Source: Phymorhynchus buccinoides
Lineage: Eukaryota > Mollusca > Gastropoda > Neogastropoda > Raphitomidae
DNA length: 64,000 nt
Reading direction: 5' to 3'
NCBI GenBank assembly: GCA_017654935.2
Contig: CM065691.1
Location: 22,132,164-22,196,163, forward strand
In this document: positions 58,719-64,000 of the stretch, piece by piece
Layout of the letters: the number at the start of each line of letters is the position of its first letter
Position numbering within the stretch: the stretch's first letter is position 1
Made by a program: the position numbers and the translations under genes
The notes under the pieces: generated by a model
Told to the model about the DNA's origin: nothing
What the model saw: only the letters and a program-made list of their open reading frames with translations
Database searches by the model: none

Positions 58719-59218
58719 NNNNNNNNNNNNNNNNNNNNNNNNNNNNNNNNNNNNNNNNNNNNNNNNNNNNNNNNNNNNNNNNNNNNNNNNNNNNNNNNNN
58801 NNNNNNNNNNNNNNNNNNNNNNNNNNNNNNNNNNNNNNNNNNNNNNNNNNNNNNNNNNNNNNNNNNNNNNNNNNNNNNNNNNNNNNNNNNNNNNNNNNNN
58901 NNNNNNNNNNNNNNNNNNNNNNNNNNNNNNNNNNNNNNNNNNNNNNNNNNNNNNNNNNNNNNNNNNNNNNNNNNNNNNNNNNNNNNNNNNNNNNNNNNNN
59001 NNNNNNNNNNNNNNNNNNNNNNNNNNNNNNNNNNNNNNNNNNNNNNNNNNNNNNNNNNNNNNNNNNNNNNNNNNNNNNNNNNNNNNNNNNNNNNNNNNNN
59101 NNNNNNNNNNNNNNNNNNNNNNNNNNNNNNNNNNNNNNNNNNNNNNNNNNNNNNNNNNNNNNNNNNNNNNNNNNNNNNNNNNNNNNNNNNNNNNNNNNNN
59201 NNNNNNNNNNNNNNNNNN
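58719..59218. other. Assembly gap, exactly 500 N
   Basis: Unbroken run of N of round length 500, a scaffold-gap placeholder of unknown true size. Frames spanning it are meaningless. Confidence 1.
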
Positions 59219-59634
59219 TCAATGGTGTCGTCGATGTTTTAACCATTTGTTGTCCCACAAAACCTCTGTTTTCCTATGGCAATAAAAGTGTTGTTCTTGT
59301 TCTTGTCTTCACCCGCGCGTCATGCAATACTATGAATTTCGGTAGGTGCTGAACACGGCTCTAACTGTCGTGGGCCATTATTCTTTACTGGTCCCTTCTG
59401 TTGCACACACCAACCTATTATCAACACATCTGCCATCCGAGCCTCTCACATATTTTCTCCGTTACCGATCAACATAAAACAAAACAGAAACAAAACAAAA
59501 ACCCATTCGTCGTTTATTATCAACACTTCTTAGTATCCGTATCAAGAATTATGATTAATAATTGCATAAAGAGCCACCCTTCTTTATTCCTTTCATCAAA
59601 ACGGCATCACACGATTCTTCTATCATTATCTCAA

Positions 59635-62560
59635 AAAAAGGCAGGTCCTCACATTCTTTATAATTATCATCAAAAGGCGTCTAACATTCTTTATCCGTGC
59701 ATCAAAAAGGCATCACACATTCTTTATCATTATCATCAAAAAGTCAGTCTCACATTCTTTATCATTATCATCAAAAAGTCAGTCTCACATTCTTTATCAT
59801 TATCATCAAAAAGTCAGTCTCACATTCTTTATCATTATCATCAAAAAGTCAGTCTCACATTCTTTATCATTATCATCAAAAAGTCAGTCTCACATTCTTT
59901 ATCATTATCGTGACAACGCAATCTCACATTCTTTATCATTATTGTGACAAGGCAATCTCACATTCTTTATCATTATCGTCAAAAAGGCAATCACACATTC
60001 TTTATCATTATCGTCAAAAAGGCAATCTCACATTCTTTATCATTATCGTGACAAAGGCAATCTCACATTCTTTATCATTATCGTCAAAAAGGCAATATCA
60101 CATTCTTTATCATTATCGTGACAAAGCAATCTCACATTCTTTATCATTATCGTCAAAAAGAGACCCCCACAATCTTTATCATTGTTATCAAAAAGAGCCA
60201 TCACACATTCTGTATCATTATTGTCAAAAAGGCAATCTCACATTCTGTATCATTATCGTCAAAAAGGCAATCTCACATTCTTTATCATTATCGTCAAAAA
60301 GGCAATATCACATTCTTTATCATTATCGCTAAAAAGGCAATCTCACATTCTTTATCATTATCGTCAAAAAGGCAATCTCACATTTGTTATCATTATCGTC
60401 GAAAAGGCAATCTCACATTCTTTATCATTATCGTCAAAAAGTCAATATCACATTCTTTATCATTATCGTGACAAAAGGCAATATCACATTTATCATTATT
60501 GTCAAAAAGGCAATATCACATTCTTTATCATTATCGCTAAAAAGGCAATCTCACATTCTTTATCATTATGATTATCAAAATGATCGTCTCACGTATGTTT
60601 ATCAGCGCCATCAAAAAGGCATCTCACTTTTTCCCCCCATTATCTTCTAAAATGCCATATCACATTCTTGTTATCATTGTTATCAAAAATATAATCTCAC
60701 ATTCTTTATCGTTATGATGATTCATCAAAAGGATCGTCTCACATTATGTACCATTATCGTCAAAAAGACTATGACATTCTTTTTCATTATCATAAATTAT
60801 CACATTATTTATTATTATCCAAAAGGCATCTAATTCTTTTTCACTATCATAAAGGGTCTCGCATGCTATATTATTGTCATCAAAAATATCATCTCACATT
60901 CTTTATCATTGTCATCAAAAGGAGCCATATCATTCTTATTCATTGTCCCCCCCAAAAAAATCATCTCACATTCTTTATCATTGTCATCAAAAGAACCACC
61001 TCACATTCTTTTTCATTCTCAACAAAAAACATATCACATTCTATGTCATTGTCATCAAAATTATCTCACATTCTTTTTCATTGTCATAACAAAAATATCA
61101 CATTCTATATCATTGTCATAAAAAATATCACCTCACATTCTTTATCATTGTCATCAAAAAGAGCCATCTCACATTCTTTATCATTGTCATCAAAAAGAGC
61201 CATCTCACATTCTTTATCATTGTCATCAAAAATATCATCTCACGAGTCACATTCTTTATCATTGTCATCAAAAAGAGTCATCTCACATTCTTTATCATTG
61301 TCATCAAAAATATCATCTCACGAGTCACATTCTTTATCATTGTCATCAAAAAGAGCCATCTCACATTCTTTATCATTGTCATCAAAAATATCATCTCACG
61401 AGTCACATTCTTTATCATTGTCATCAAAAAGAGTCATCTCACATTCTTTATCATTGTCATCAAAAATATCATCTCACGAGTCACATTCTTTATCATTGTC
61501 ATCAAAAAGAGCCGTCTCACATTCTTTATCATTGTCATCAAAAATATCATCTCACATTCTTTATCATTGTCATCAAAAATATCATCTCACATTCTTTATC
61601 ATTGTCATCAAAAAGAGCCGTCTCACATTCTTTATCATTGTCATCAAAAATATATCACATTCTTTATCATTGTCATCAAAAAGAGCCATCTCACATTCTT
61701 TATCATTGTCATCAAAAAGAGCCGTCTCACATTCTTTATCATTGTCATCAAATATATCTCATTCTTTATCATTGTCATCAAAAATATCTCATTCTTTATC
61801 ATTGTCATCAAAAATATATCATTCTTTATCATTGTCATCAAAAATATATCACCTTCTTTATCATTGTCATCAAAAATATATCACATTCTTTATCATTGTC
61901 ATCAAAAAGAGCCATCTCACATTCTTTATCATTGTCATCAAAAAGAGCCATCTCACATTCTTTATCATTATCATCAAAAATATTTTCTCACATTCTTTAT
62001 CATTGTCATCAAAAAGAGCCATCTCACATTCTTTATCATTGTCATCAAAAAGAGCCATCTCACATTCTTTATCATTGTCATCAAAAAGAGCCATCTCACA
62101 TTCTTTATCATTGTCATCAAAAAGAGCCATCTCACATTCTTTTTCATTGTCATCAAAAAGAGCCATCTCACATTCTTTATCATTGTCATCAAAAACCTCA
62201 TATCACATTCTTTATCATTGTCATCAAAAATATCATCTCACATTCTTTATCATTGTCATCAAAAAGAGCCATCTCACATTCTTTATCACTGTTATCAAAA
62301 ACGCCATCTCACATTCTTTATCATTGTCATCAAAAATAGTCATCTCACATTCTTTATCATTGTCATCAAAAAAGCAATCTCACATTCTTTATTATTGTCA
62401 TCAAAAATCCCATTTCACATTGACTTTATCATCATTATCAGAAAGGCCATCTCGCATCCTTTATCATCACCATCAAAAAAGAACATCTCACATTCTTTAT
62501 GATAATTATCAAAAAGTCCATCTCCCATCTTTTATCAGCACTCTTTGCCATTATTATCAA
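59635..62560 (+). repeat. 35/36-bp satellite array, about 2.9 kb
   Basis: About 80 units of consensus CTCACATTCTTTATCATT(A/G)TCATC plus AAAAAG and a 4-6 nt linker. 59640-60560 has 35-bp units (linkers AGTCAGT, AGGCAAT); 61120-62400 has 36-bp units (linker AGAGCCAT) and a longer repeat with ATCTCACGAGTCAC at 61240-61490. A 36-bp period without stops creates a 620-codon Ser/Leu/His frame (60746-62608) and open frames on both strands; not a gene. Confidence 0.97.
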
Positions 62561-62639
62561 AACATTACCGTTATTCATCATTGTCACAGAGATTATGACA
62601 ATTCTTGATCACCGTCATAAACAAAATTCAGTCTTATCA

Positions 62640-63213
62640 CCATTCTTTAATATCATTATCATCACCATCGTCATTATCATCATCCTCAAATCTGTATCGT
62701 CAACCTCACCGTCATCAAAGAATCGTGACTACTTTTTATATCATCATCATCAAAAGAAATTCTTTATTGTAATCACCAAAGAAATTGTCACTCTTCATCA
62801 TCATCATCACCTTAATCAAAGAACCATCACCACTCTTTATTATCATCATCATCATCATCATAAACAAATCGTCGTTTTTCTTTATCGTAATCAATATTAC
62901 ATCAGCATCGAAACATGATCACCTATATTTATCACCATCATCGTCGTCGTCGTCATCATCATCATCATCATTGTCATAAACAAATCGTCGTTATTCTTCA
63001 TCGTAATCAATATTACATCAGCATCGAAACATGATCACCGCTATTTATCATCATCATCATCATCATCATCATTATCATCATCATTGTCATCATCATCATC
63101 ATTGTCATCATCTTTACCATCATCAAAAGATTATTACCACTCTTTATTATCATCATCATCATCATCATCATCACGTATATTAAAGAAGTCGTCACCACTC
63201 TTCATCATCATCG

Positions 63214-63248
<35 letters not shown>

Positions 63249-63800
63249 GCATAACGATTATTCTAACGTTGGTCATCGTCATCATCATCAAAAACTCATC
63301 ATCATTATCATCATCATAAAAAATCATCACACTTTTTTTGGCCATCATCAGCACAATCATTAGAAATATCATTACCACTATTTTGTCATGTTCATCATAA
63401 TCAACAAAAATTGCAACAAAACCACCGACACTCTTTATCCTTATGGTCGTCATAAAGATCATCACCTGTTGTCATCATTAACATAAATATCATCACTACT
63501 TTTTATCATTACCATCATCATCAAAAAATTATCACCACTCTTTTAATGATATATTCATCGTCAAGACGTCACCATTTTGTTTCATTTGTCATCACAATCG
63601 TCATGAAACTTTCACCACTCAGTATCATTATCATCATCAAAAAGATTATGATCACTCTTCAGTCTTTCTCATCATCATCATCGTTATTCATCATCATCAT
63701 TCCCACTCTTTTTGTTTGTTATATCACAAAAATCGATATTCTTTATCATCATCGTCATCAGAAAGATTATCATCATTTTGTTTATCATCATCATTGTCAT
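62640..63800. repeat. (ATC)n-rich degenerate microsatellite
   Basis: ATC/ATCATC runs (densest 62940-62970, 63045-63120, 63145-63175, 63200-63245) mixed with AAAAA(T/G)-CATCACCACTCTTTATCAT phrases that resemble decayed units of the satellite to the left. Confidence 0.93.
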
Positions 63801-63830
63801 AACCAATCTTTATCACGAGCACGTACATCA

Positions 63831-64000
63831 TTAACCCTTTCACCGCCAAAGTCGCATTTTAGCACCACAGTGATTTAACACCTATGTCACTAAAAGGCAT
63901 CAAATTGGGGTCTATTATCCAAAGACCCTATTGTCTTAGTTTTGGGAAGTAAGGATAGACCTTATTTTATATATGTCACAGAAGAATCACCAATACTGCA
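63831..64000 (+). mobile_element. MITE family B copy 8 (cut by window end)
   Basis: TTAACCCTTTCACCGCCAAA and then the family body in register for 170 bp; very close to copy 1 (7061). The right end is outside the window. Confidence 0.9.

Noticed and set aside
58511..59352. Open frames across the N run
   Set aside because: They exist only because N codons are read as X; the true gap content and length are unknown.
60746..62608. 620-codon open frame on the + strand
   Set aside because: It is a translation of 36-bp satellite units rich in SHSLSLSSK; neighbouring frames and the opposite strand are also open, and there is no initiation or splice context.

Overview
This is a 64 kb piece of an animal nuclear genome, very probably a lophotrochozoan invertebrate. 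A marine gastropod or other mollusc fits the dense MITEs, tRNA-type SINEs, (GA)n/(CA)n/(ATC)n tracts and MITE-rich introns, but the sequence does not name the species. Nothing prokaryotic is present: genes are split by GT-AG introns, and almost all long open frames lie in simple repeats.

Region 1 (1-38.7 kb, + strand) holds one large gene, an endosomal 2Cl-/H+ exchanger of the ClC-3/4/5 family. I recover 18 consecutive exons (1507 to 35750) that join with matching phases into 675 residues plus a stop. Only the N-terminus (roughly 70-140 residues by comparison with vertebrate ClC-3/ClC-5) lies off the left edge. The gating glutamate, the proton glutamate, the GSGIP and GLFIP anion-site motifs, the pore tyrosine and two CBS domains are all intact. 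A long 3' UTR follows, with AATAAA signals at 38519 and 38690.

The most unusual feature is that about half of this gene's exons (2, 7, 9, 10, 11, 12, 15, 16 and 18) have local duplications of the exon edge together with its splice site or stop codon. Some are only degenerate copies; others are large arrays: a 103-bp unit before exon 2, about 29 copies of a mainly 73-bp unit before exon 10, a 77-bp unit before exon 12, and a 62-bp unit carrying the stop codon. In the acceptor-side arrays each unit is a decoy 3' splice site plus the first part of the exon. The periods are not multiples of three, so decoy use should truncate the protein.

Region 2 (38.7-48.3 kb) is AT-rich intergenic DNA with MITEs, SINEs, a hairpin and a tRNA-SINE pair. 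Region 3 (48.3-53.2 kb, - strand) contains what looks like the last exon, and possibly the exon before it, of a DEG/ENaC (amiloride-sensitive Na+ channel) gene, plus LINE remnants. Region 4 (53-59 kb) is (GA)n-associated repeats and error-like, indel-rich copies of repeats, then a 500-N assembly gap. Region 5 (59.6-63.8 kb) is a 35/36-bp satellite that passes into (ATC)n, ending in a TTAA-flanked MITE cut by the window edge.
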